23,244 nucleotides of DNA from a virus. The stretch covers positions 1-23,244 of the IMG/VR virus record IMGVR_UViG_3300018424_000263; one strand, 5' to 3'. Shown one piece after another: positions 1 through 6,985 of this stretch. The position numbers and the translations under genes were made by a program. The notes below the pieces were generated by a model that did no database searches, was not told the origin of the DNA, and saw only the letters and a program-made list of their open reading frames with translations. The stretch's first letter is position 1; the number at the start of each line of letters is the position of its first letter.

Positions 1-1
1 A

Positions 2-3000
2 GATGGGTCTACTACATTAGGTGACTTTTTTGGCGGCGGCATAACTCAAACAACAGATACGGTTGGGCTTCAGGGCAAAGAAGCCGCTGTTGCAAAAATT
101 GGTAACAGAATGAAGTTTGCCCTTGAAGGTGCTGGAGCAACCGCTGCGGTTGACCCAATACTAAAATCACTTGGGTACGCAGGTAAGGGAGCGGTAAAGG
201 TAACCGCACCTGTAACCGCACCTGTTGCCAAGGCTGCTTTGAAAGCAGGCACATTTCTTAGTAGCAATGTTCAAAAATTAGCAGAAGAACATCCTTTGCT
301 CGATGGCATTTTGGCTTCTTTTCGTTTTCGTGGAAATCTTTCACAAGAGGCTGCTGAAGCTAGAAGCAGGATACGAGGGGAAGTTGACGCAGAACTTGGG
401 CAGGTTTCCAGAACAATACTGCAACTAGAAGAAGGCATTGATGATGCCTTGAAGCAAGCCGAAGATGGGCTTGAAAACGCTTCTCCTGTAACTAGGCAGG
501 AAATACTTAATGAGTTTTACAACTACCTAACGAAAGACCCTGACTTCATTGCTCGTGCGGAAGCTGCCGGGGTGCCTCCATTAAAGTTACTTCCACCAGA
601 AATGCAAGCTGCCGCTCGTAAGGCAAGGGTGCAGATAGACCGCTTGTCTAAACAAATAGAAGGTTCTGACTATTTGTCCCGCCCCGACCTTACAGGACAA
701 GAAGCTGACGCCGTTCTTGCTATACAAGAAAACATAGGGTCATATCTGCGACGCAGATATAAAATTTTTGAAGATAAAAACTATATCGGTTCTGAGGCAT
801 TTAATCAGAACCGAGAAGAAGCTATCGAATATTTTATCAACAATCCGAACGCGGCAAGAAACATAGACACAGAAATGTCTGGTGGTACCTCTCGTCTTCG
901 AGACGGGGAAGATGTACTTGTTGAAGGTGGTAGAGAAGTATTAACTCGTGACGCAGCAACTCGTCTTGTAGATGACTTTGTTAGTCAATATAGCGGGAGA
1001 AGACTTAAGACTTCAGGGTCGGCAGAGTCTAAGACGGTTGCAGCAAATAGATTGCGCACAGGTTTATTTAGAAGCAGGCAAGCCAACAATGAAATGCTTC
1101 GTAGGTTGATGGGTGAAGTGAAAGACCCAATAGAAGCGATGACCACAACGATTGCAGACATGGCTGAATTTGTAGCCACCGATAGGTTTTACAAATTTAT
1201 CAACCAAAACTTAGTAGATGACGCTTCTGGTATGTTTGTATCTCAGGACGCCTATACAAGACTTCCTCGTGCTGTACAAGACGAATACGAACAACTTGGA
1301 GAGGGGTTTGGTTCTTTGAAGGATGCTGTGTACGCAAAGAAAAATGTGTACAAAGACTTGACCATGCAGACTAAAGCAAACACTAGAGACTTTAGTCAGG
1401 TCATGAGAGCTTCTTATTCTATGTTTTTAAGAGGTAAGGGTACAACACAATACGGTGCTACCGTTCTTTCACCCATCACTCAAATTAGAAACTTTACCTC
1501 GTCTAGTCTTTTTGCTTTAGCTCAAGGTAACGTAGGAACAGGTGCGAACTTATTTGACTCTATCGGCATTGTTTGGAAAGATATTGTCAAACGCCCTGAC
1601 AAAGAAAACTACTTTAGAAACCTTCAAAGAATGGGCGTAGTCGGTACGCAGTCTCAGCTTAGAGAGATAGATAATCTAATATCTATGGGCTACGGCACTA
1701 CAAGAGGAGCCACAGAAGACACCCTTGGGGTACCTAGTTCTGGCAGGCTCAGTGACAAATATCTGCGAGGCAAAGCAGGCATGTTTGTTTCAAGCGTCAA
1801 CAAAAGAATGAGAGACCTATATCAAGGTGGGGATGATGTTTGGAAGGTATATAACTTTGAGTTTGAAAAAAACAAAGTACTGTCGGCGTTCAATGGAAAC
1901 GTAAATCAAGCTGCTAGAGCGGTTCTTGGGGATGATGAGTTTGTTACTCTCATGCGCCAAGCTGCTGATAATGGCGTCTCTGCAAACAAAGCTGCTGCAC
2001 AGGCCGTAGATCAATACGCTGCTAACCTTGTTAAGAACCTTGTTCCTAACTACGAACGTGTGCCAGAGTTTATTAAAGGTCTTCGTAAACTTCCTGTCGG
2101 GAACTTTATTGCGTTTCCCGCAGAAATTTTACGAACCAGTGCTAATACAATAAAGCAAGCTCTTGATGAGCTTGCTAGCACGAATCCAAAAATTCGTGAG
2201 ATTGGAATGCGCAGGCTTATGGGTTTCACTACCACAACAATGGTTGTGCCAACAGCCATGCAAAAAATGGCACTTGACTTGACAGGTACCACACAGGAAC
2301 AGATAGATGCTATTCGTGAAAACGGTGCACCATGGGAGAAAAACTCCATCTTGCTACCAACCAGCACAAAGGCAGGACCTGATGGCAAGAACACAATAAC
2401 AGGCTATGTTAACTACAGTTACACTAACCCATATTCGTACTTATCAAAACCTGCTAGAGCCATACTTAATGCTGTAAGCAAAGGGCAGGACATGGGTTCT
2501 GACACCAACAAGATTGCAACGGATGCGGTGTTGGGGGCGGTTCAAGAAATGTTTGAGCCGTTTGCTGGCGAGTCTATCCTTACTGAAAGATTGCTCGATG
2601 TCACTGTCCGTAACGGCGTCACTAAGACAGGGGCTAAAGTTTATCGTAACGACAGCGACGTAGAAACTCCCGGAGATAAAATCTACAAGAGCATGACACA
2701 TATCACAGGGGCTTTTGTTCCTGGCGGGGTGAAATTATTCGCGGATGTAAAAGCGCAAAGGAAAGAAACTCAGCAGCCCGGCATTGAATTAGGAAGACTG
2801 TCCAGAGCTTTTGCAGAAAACACAACCGACCCTTCTTCAGGGAATCAAAGAAAAATAGCACAAGAAATATTTAGAGCATTGACTGGTGTGACTGAAACAG
2901 AAGTGAAGCCGGAGAATGTTTTAATGTATCGTGGATGGGAGTACGGTAGATCCATTCAAAGCGCGGCTCAAATTTTCAACAGTTCCGTAACCACAAAAAG

Positions 3001-3547
3001 CACGTTAGACCCTGAGAACGCAATAGACGCTTATATTGACGCAAATAAAGCGCGGCTTAGAGTGATGGAAGAAATGTACAGAACGATTGAAAACATGCGT
3101 AAGTCAGGAATGAAAGACATAGAGATTAGACGTGCGTTAAAAAAGAATGGTGTGGGAGATGTCGGGTCTCTGATGAGAGGGAGGTTCGTTCCATTAGCAC
3201 CAGCATCGACGGTTAAAAAACGTGTTCGTGCTAACGGGAACAAACTTCCGATGTCCGAAATTAATGAACTCAGAAGAGAGTTTAAAAAAATAAAGCTTGG
3301 TGCACAACCAGAGCCAGAGCCAGTGTCCGAGGACCTTGAAACTCGGACCTTTGCCCCTCAACCCACAGAACAGTCTGCTGCGGCACTGCCCTCCTCCACG
3401 GTGCCAGCGCAAGCGGGAGCCGCACCTGCCCCACAGTCGGCTCCCGCACCTTCTTCCCAGCCACAAGATGCCGCAGGTGTGTTGCCTCTCTTGGGTAGTG
3501 GCTTGGATGCACTTAAGAACCTACAGATATTTCAGAGGACGCAATGA
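2..3547 (+). CDS. Large phage virion-associated protein, 5' end outside window
   Basis: The frame is open from the first complete codon at base 2 with no stop, so the ATG at 110 is internal and the real start lies upstream. At least 1181 residues are present. The protein is mostly helical and charged. A stretch around bases 1400-1550 (alternating polar and hydrophobic, with SPITQIRNF) resembles parts of the large polyvalent or internal virion proteins of marine phages. The C-terminus (about bases 3300-3475) is rich in Pro, Ala, Ser and Gln and is likely disordered. The stop overlaps the lysozyme start as ATGA. Position just before the lysis gene fits a late structural operon, and an ejected internal virion protein is the best guess. 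No enzymatic motif was recognised. Strand and reality are sure; the role is inferred. Confidence 0.85.
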   Translation, partial: DGSTTLGDFFGGGITQTTDTVGLQGKEAAVAKIGNRMKFALEGAGATAAVDPILKSLGYAGKGAVKVTAPVTAPVAKAALKAGTFLSSNVQKLAEEHPLLDGILASFRFRGNLSQEAAEARSRIRGEVDAELGQVSRTILQLEEGIDDALKQAEDGLENASPVTRQEILNEFYNYLTKDPDFIARAEAAGVPPLKLLPPEMQAAARKARVQIDRLSKQIEGSDYLSRPDLTGQEADAVLAIQENIGSYLRRRYKIFEDKNYIGSEAFNQNREEAIEYFINNPNAARNIDTEMSGGTSRLRDGEDVLVEGGREVLTRDAATRLVDDFVSQYSGRRLKTSGSAESKTVAANRLRTGLFRSRQANNEMLRRLMGEVKDPIEAMTTTIADMAEFVATDRFYKFINQNLVDDASGMFVSQDAYTRLPRAVQDEYEQLGEGFGSLKDAVYAKKNVYKDLTMQTKANTRDFSQVMRASYSMFLRGKGTTQYGATVLSPITQIRNFTSSSLFALAQGNVGTGANLFDSIGIVWKDIVKRPDKENYFRNLQRMGVVGTQSQLREIDNLISMGYGTTRGATEDTLGVPSSGRLSDKYLRGKAGMFVSSVNKRMRDLYQGGDDVWKVYNFEFEKNKVLSAFNGNVNQAARAVLGDDEFVTLMRQAADNGVSANKAAAQAVDQYAANLVKNLVPNYERVPEFIKGLRKLPVGNFIAFPAEILRTSANTIKQALDELASTNPKIREIGMRRLMGFTTTTMVVPTAMQKMALDLTGTTQEQIDAIRENGAPWEKNSILLPTSTKAGPDGKNTITGYVNYSYTNPYSYLSKPARAILNAVSKGQDMGSDTNKIATDAVLGAVQEMFEPFAGESILTERLLDVTVRNGVTKTGAKVYRNDSDVETPGDKIYKSMTHITGAFVPGGVKLFADVKAQRKETQQPGIELGRLSRAFAENTTDPSSGNQRKIAQEIFRALTGVTETEVKPENVLMYRGWEYGRSIQSAAQIFNSSVTTKSTLDPENAIDAYIDANKARLRVMEEMYRTIENMRKSGMKDIEIRRALKKNGVGDVGSLMRGRFVPLAPASTVKKRVRANGNKLPMSEINELRREFKKIKLGAQPEPEPVSEDLETRTFAPQPTEQSAAALPSSTVPAQAGAAPAPQSAPAPSSQPQDAAGVLPLLGSGLDALKNLQIFQRTQ
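3326..3360. repeat. Heptamer array inside virion protein gene
   Basis: Consecutive 7-base units follow one another: TCCGAGG, ACCTTGA, AACTCGG, ACCTTTG, CCCCTCA. They belong to the same word family as the arrays at 8511-8559 and 21407-21527. The array lies in the low-complexity C-terminal tail of the encoded protein. Confidence 0.45.
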
Positions 3548-4011
3548 AATCTACAACGATAGATCAGCTACGGCAGGAGCTTGCTTCTGACGAGGGCTGC
3601 AAGTACGAGATATATTTGGACCACCTAAATTTGCCCACCTTCGGAATCGGTCACCTGATTCGTAAGGACGACAAGGAATACGGTATGCCTGTCGGCACTG
3701 TCATCGAGCAGGAAAGAGTTGACAATGTGTTTAAGCTTGACATCGCCGTGACGCTGGATGATTGCCATAGACTTTATGAAGATTGGAACGACCTGCCAGA
3801 AGAGTGCCAGCTTATAATTGCAAACATGATGTTTAACCTTGGCTACCCACGCCTTTCTAAATTCAAGGACATGAAGGCTGCCGTAGACGAAAGGTCATGG
3901 GGTTCAGCCGCCGATGCTATGGTCGATTCGAGGTGGTACACACAGGTGCCGAACCGGGCACGTCGTTTGGTAGCAAGGATGAGGGCATTGGCTGATGACG
4001 AAGGAAATTAA
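3544..4011 (+). CDS. Phage lysozyme (endolysin), GH24 / T4 type
   Basis: The 155-residue product is a muramidase that would hydrolyse the MurNAc-GlcNAc bond of peptidoglycan at lysis. The T4 lysozyme catalytic triad is present with exact spacing: Glu17, Asp26 and Thr32 match T4 Glu11, Asp20 and Thr26, within DEG...YLD...PTFGIGH. The C-terminal block SRWYTQVPNRARRLV matches the conserved T4-lysozyme SRWYNQTPNRAKRV region. Length equals the usual 150-165 residues. No signal peptide is visible, so export would need a holin, and none is recognised in the window. The ATG overlaps the stop of the virion protein gene, implying translational coupling and late expression. Confidence 0.95.
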   Translation: MKSTTIDQLRQELASDEGCKYEIYLDHLNLPTFGIGHLIRKDDKEYGMPVGTVIEQERVDNVFKLDIAVTLDDCHRLYEDWNDLPEECQLIIANMMFNLGYPRLSKFKDMKAAVDERSWGSAADAMVDSRWYTQVPNRARRLVARMRALADDEGN

Positions 4012-4165
4012 AGAACACTGCCGTCGCTGTCCGCGCTGTAGCGAACCGCTTAAAACAGTTTTCGTGCATGGGCACGAACAATGTGTTACTTGTGACCAAG
4101 TAATCTATGACTGCTGTCAGGGAGAAACGTCATGCGAACCAAAAACCCAGTCGCAAAAAGCCTGA
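3995..4165 (+). CDS. Small cysteine-rich (zinc-ribbon-like) protein, 56 aa
   Basis: This short frame starts at an ATG inside the last 17 bases of the lysozyme gene, with GAGGG nine bases upstream. The product has eight cysteines: CRRCPRC near residue 9, CVTC near residue 30, then CC and a final C. Two CxxC knuckles 15 to 18 residues apart suggest a zinc ribbon. No family was recognised. It ends just before the late terminator, so it would be the last gene of the late operon. The paired cysteine spacing and ribosome site favour a real gene, but its short length leaves doubt. Confidence 0.6.
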   Translation: MTKEIKEHCRRCPRCSEPLKTVFVHGHEQCVTCDQVIYDCCQGETSCEPKTQSQKA

Positions 4166-4184
4166 AGCTACGACGATTCAGGCT
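4154..4184 (-). terminator. Rho-independent terminator of the replication operon
   Basis: On the minus strand a perfect 8-bp stem (AGCCTGAA 4159-4166 with TTCAGGCT 4177-4184, 10-base loop) is followed by a run of T (A at 4155-4159 on the plus strand). It lies beyond the last minus-strand gene, which ends at 4250, and overlaps the end of the convergent 56-residue gene. Confidence 0.6.
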
Positions 4185-4223
4185 CAAAATAGTCAAGCCC
4201 CGCAAAGGTAAGGGGTCTTATAC

Positions 4224-4250
4224 AAGGAAGGGCAAGTCCCTTCCTTTTTC
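4224..4250 (+). terminator. Rho-independent terminator of the late region
   Basis: A perfect 9-bp stem (AAGGAAGGG 4224-4232, CCCTTCCTT 4238-4246) with a 5-base loop ends in a T-run at 4245-4249. It follows the last plus-strand gene and precedes the convergent minus-strand gene ending at 4250. Confidence 0.85.
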
Positions 4251-4456
4251 TATATGCTTCCATCATGCTTACATTTGCCACCGACAATCTTTAGGTCAAG
4301 GTTGTTCTTCTTTATCATCACCAAACTATCCTCCTTCATCTCCTTCAAACGCGCAACGCACCGGGTTTCAGAGGCATAAGGGCCACGTGTGTCGATGATT
4401 TGTACGCACTTGTCCGTGCTGTACACAAAACAGGCAAGTAATATGGCAGTAAACAT
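4250..4456 (-). CDS. Small exported or membrane-anchored protein, unknown function
   Basis: The 68-residue product starts with a short hydrophobic segment (MFTAILLACFVYS), consistent with a signal peptide, possibly lipoprotein-like since a Cys follows the hydrophobic run. A polar domain follows with three more cysteines (about residues 17, 33 and 62) and the phrase DTRGPYAS, which I associate with small conserved proteins of marine phages. An AGGAG ribosome site lies seven bases before the ATG. It is the last gene of the minus-strand replication operon, and the stop touches the opposing terminator. The cysteines may form disulfides in the periplasm. A role in lysis or superinfection exclusion is possible but only a guess. 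Confidence 0.75.
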   Translation of the reverse strand: MFTAILLACFVYSTDKCVQIIDTRGPYASETRCVARLKEMKEDSLVMIKKNNLDLKIVGGKCKHDGSI

Positions 4457-4470
4457 GGTTTTCTCCTTTC

Positions 4471-4493
4471 TGTAAGTAACTGATTTACTTACA
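4471..4493. repeat. Perfect inverted repeat upstream of the exported-protein gene
   Basis: TGTAAGTAA (4471-4479) pairs with TTACTTACA (4485-4493) across a 5-base spacer. It sits 15 bases before the start codon at 4456, just upstream of the ribosome site. It could be an operator or an mRNA hairpin acting on translation. The AT-rich stem is too weak for a confident terminator call. Confidence 0.5.
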
Positions 4494-4506
4494 TTTTAAT
4501 TTGCAT

Positions 4507-4560
4507 TCTCGTCGACCTGAGTAAAGATGGCCGTGTCATAGTACCTTCAGGTCGCTGAGA
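4507..4560. other. Structured intergenic element (long imperfect hairpin)
   Basis: CGACCTGA (4513-4520) pairs with TCAGGTCG (4547-4554). The stem extends through a 2x2 internal mismatch to TCTC (4507-4510) with GAGA (4557-4560). The 26-base apical loop is unpaired. It fills the gap between the polymerase stop (4569) and the next gene, where it could stabilise or process the mRNA. No U-run follows, so it is not a standard terminator. Confidence 0.45.
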
Positions 4561-4568
4561 ATCAAAGT

Positions 4569-6485
4569 TTATTCCACCTCACCCCAGTTATCGACGATTG
4601 CGGCGTCCACCTCGAACGGAATGTTAAGGTTTGGCACACAGGTTGTCATGATTTCAGTGATGCGGTCGGCTTGTTGCTGTGATTCTATGTTGAAGCACAG
4701 TTCGTCATGGACTGTCAGCATCGGCAGCAGTCCCTCTGAGTAACAATCCACCATCGCTTTCTTAGTCTGGTCGGCACTTGAACCTTGGATCAATCTGTTT
4801 AGTGCCTTGTATGTAAAGGCACGTTTGATTGCGGCTCTCCCACCATATTCCTTGGCCGCTGCCTCCAGAGGCATGGGCTTATGGAACCCGTATGACTTGG
4901 GCTGCCACATATCAAAGCGACACTTACGACCCAGCCATGTGCGAATGTGACCCACATCTTCTGCACGTCGGGTGGTCATGTCAGCGATACCTTTTACGAA
5001 AGGAACTTTGTCGTGGTACTGACTCAACAATTCTTTGGCTTCATCCTCTGTGATATCCATCACACCAGCCAGCTTACCCCGACCCATGCCATACATAATG
5101 CCAAGGTTAACTGTCTTAGCTTGCTTCCGGCTAATCCCAGCTATGTCCGCCACCATCTGATGGAAGTCAGCGTTGCCAGCGTGGTACATCGCAACCACAT
5201 CATCAATCTGTGGGTGACGGTTTGCACCTTTTAGTGTAGAACAATAGTGGGCAAGCCAGCGTGGTTCTTGTGAGGCATAATCAAACGAACCCCACTTGCA
5301 CCCCTCTTCAGGAATAAACAAGCCGCGTATCATTGCTTTAATCTCTGGATCACGGGCGGGAATTTGCTGGAGGTTGGGGTTGCTTGAAGAGAACCTGCCT
5401 GTTACCGTGCCGCCATCATCTGACCTAAGAGGGTTAAAGTCACAATGTATTCTACCATTATGCGAGTGCTCAAGAATTGTCTCAATAAATGTCGTATTGG
5501 CTTTGTTAAATTCACGCAAGCGTACAATCTTCTGCGCCAGTGGGTGCTCATGGTTCGCAAGAAACTGTTTTGTAAAGGAAGGAGCATCCGTGTTCTCTGT
5601 CCTTTGGTACGAGAGACCGACGGCATCGAACGCCTTTGCTATAGATGTGGCGACCCACGGCTCAACATTGACTTGGGTGAGATCCTTTATTTCGGCAAGT
5701 AAACTATTCTCTCTGCTTTTCAGTTCCTTCTGCACTTGCTCTGCTTTGTCGATGTCAACTCGTACACCACGGGATTTCATATCCAAGAGCACTGGCAACA
5801 GGCTTGTCTCTAGCTCGAAGATACCTGTGCATTCGTCCTGAATGATGTCGGCACGTAGCCTGTCCCAAAGGCGCAGAGTGACAGCCGCATCCTGTTCCGC
5901 ATATGGCCCAACAAAGTGTGAAGGTAGACGCCACATACCGCCCTTGGGGTCAACACCAAAGGCATTGGCCGCTGCTTTCAGTACCTTCTCGTCCTTGCGT
6001 TCGCCAAGATATTCCCGTGCCAGCGAGTCGAGATTGTAGTACAGCCTGTTCTCATTGAGCAGAGGGGCGGCAATCATGGTGTCGATAATCTTGCCTTGCA
6101 CTTCTATGCCTGCCCAGCGTAGCCACCCTAAATCATACATTGCATTGTGCATGACCTTTTCAATGTTAGGTGTTTCCATCTGCTTCTTCAGCCAAGCGAA
6201 TACCTTCTTCTCTGAGAAGTTCTCACCTGACTCGTGACGGATAGGAAAGTATCCTACAAAATCCCCGGCAGACACGGCCACGCCAATGATGTAGCCATCA
6301 TCTCTGCACCAGCCTGGCCCTAAACTTTTTATGTTTGGGTCTCTTGTCTCAAGGTCAATTGCAATCCTGTCGCACCCTGTCAGATCGGGAAAGGAAGAAG
6401 GTGGTGTCCATTGCTTCTCTGTACCCTGAATGGCAGCGTCCTGCATGTCTAAATCGAGTATGTCCATTTGATAGCCCTCACTCAT
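4569..6485 (-). CDS. DNA polymerase I family (family A) with 3'-5' exonuclease
   Basis: The 638-residue replicative polymerase has two domains. In the DEDDy exonuclease, motif I is IDLET (Asp44, Glu46), motif II HNAMYD (Asn114, Asp118) and motif III YAEQD (Tyr195, Asp199), so proofreading looks intact. In the polymerase domain, motif A is DYASQEPR (Asp402, Glu407), motif B RKQAKTVNLGIMYG (Arg453, Lys457, Leu461, Tyr465) and motif C VHDE (Asp594, Glu595). Leu461 sits where E. coli Pol I has Phe762. The bacterial 5' nuclease domain is absent, as usual in phages. Met7 has a comparable ribosome site, so the start could be at 6467. It overlaps the upstream gene by 8 bases, next to last in the replication operon. 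Confidence 0.97.
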   Translation of the reverse strand: MSEGYQMDILDLDMQDAAIQGTEKQWTPPSSFPDLTGCDRIAIDLETRDPNIKSLGPGWCRDDGYIIGVAVSAGDFVGYFPIRHESGENFSEKKVFAWLKKQMETPNIEKVMHNAMYDLGWLRWAGIEVQGKIIDTMIAAPLLNENRLYYNLDSLAREYLGERKDEKVLKAAANAFGVDPKGGMWRLPSHFVGPYAEQDAAVTLRLWDRLRADIIQDECTGIFELETSLLPVLLDMKSRGVRVDIDKAEQVQKELKSRENSLLAEIKDLTQVNVEPWVATSIAKAFDAVGLSYQRTENTDAPSFTKQFLANHEHPLAQKIVRLREFNKANTTFIETILEHSHNGRIHCDFNPLRSDDGGTVTGRFSSSNPNLQQIPARDPEIKAMIRGLFIPEEGCKWGSFDYASQEPRWLAHYCSTLKGANRHPQIDDVVAMYHAGNADFHQMVADIAGISRKQAKTVNLGIMYGMGRGKLAGVMDITEDEAKELLSQYHDKVPFVKGIADMTTRRAEDVGHIRTWLGRKCRFDMWQPKSYGFHKPMPLEAAAKEYGGRAAIKRAFTYKALNRLIQGSSADQTKKAMVDCYSEGLLPMLTVHDELCFNIESQQQADRITEIMTTCVPNLNIPFEVDAAIVDNWGEVE

Positions 6486-6714
6486 CTATAAATTGCTCCC
6501 ATTCTTCATACACAAACAACGGTGTAAACTTTCCCACATAAGCCCCAAGCACGTTATAGTCAAAGTATTCCCATGCTTCATCTGGATCCATGCCTTGATC
6601 GATTAACAACTGCAAACATCTGTCCACAGAATACACAAGCACGTTCTGGTTGTCAGACCACTGTGCTACCGTGACGCCCATAATCGCGTCATCAAAGCCA
6701 TCAGCTTTCATCAT
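6478..6714 (-). CDS. Conserved phage protein of unknown function, 78 aa
   Basis: The product begins KADGFDDAIMG and ends with a Trp/Tyr-rich acidic segment (EYFDYNVLGAYVGKFTPLFVY). This architecture is familiar from short conserved proteins encoded beside phage replication genes, but no function is known to me. It overlaps the polymerase gene downstream by 8 bases and the DUF6378-like gene upstream by 14, so it is translated as part of the operon. It is acidic, with no membrane segment or cysteine motif. Confidence 0.85.
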   Translation of the reverse strand: MMKADGFDDAIMGVTVAQWSDNQNVLVYSVDRCLQLLIDQGMDPDEAWEYFDYNVLGAYVGKFTPLFVYEEWEQFIDE

Positions 6715-6985
6715 TTACTATTTCTCCCCCCAAGGCTGCGTAACCTATGATGTCTATCCACGAATCATCCTTGCTAATGTCTTCAGCTAGCCGTGCCAGC
6801 TTAAGACCAACCATACATGCCACCACATCTTCTGGCGTAATGTCACACGTCAGCTTCTTTGCCAGTAGAATGTTCCAAATCTCTGCTATACGGTGATGGT
6901 TCAGCTTTGCCGGACCGTACTCCTTGGCCCTCGGTCCGTTGATTAATCCTTCGGCGGTATCTAAAAAATACTTTCTATCTTTCAT
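6701..6985 (-). CDS. DUF6378-like phage protein, 94 aa
   Basis: The sequence follows the pattern I know for DUF6378: an N-terminal helix with GPRAKEYGPAKLNHHRIAEI, then ITPEDVVACMVGLKLARLAE, then DDSWIDIIGYAALG. These proteins are widespread in phages and all-helical. Acidic residues on the helices resemble MazG-type nucleotide-binding bundles, but activity is not established. The start forms ATGA with the stop of the helicase gene, showing translational coupling. A heptamer array lies inside at 6921-6941. Confidence 0.85.
   Translation of the reverse strand: MKDRKYFLDTAEGLINGPRAKEYGPAKLNHHRIAEIWNILLAKKLTCDITPEDVVACMVGLKLARLAEDISKDDSWIDIIGYAALGGEIVNDES

Noticed and set aside
3194-3466. Minus-strand Trp/Cys/Arg-rich frame opposite the virion protein tail
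   Set aside because: It is the complement of the Pro/Ala-rich coding tail and only mirrors its low complexity.
4132-4398. 88-codon plus-strand frame after the lysozyme gene
   Set aside because: It runs through both terminators and the antisense of the exported-protein gene, with a basic Ser/Pro-rich product.
5296-5841. 181-codon plus-strand open frame within the polymerase region
   Set aside because: It is fully antisense to well-supported polymerase motifs, has no ribosome site and reads as Ser/Arg/Cys-rich noise.
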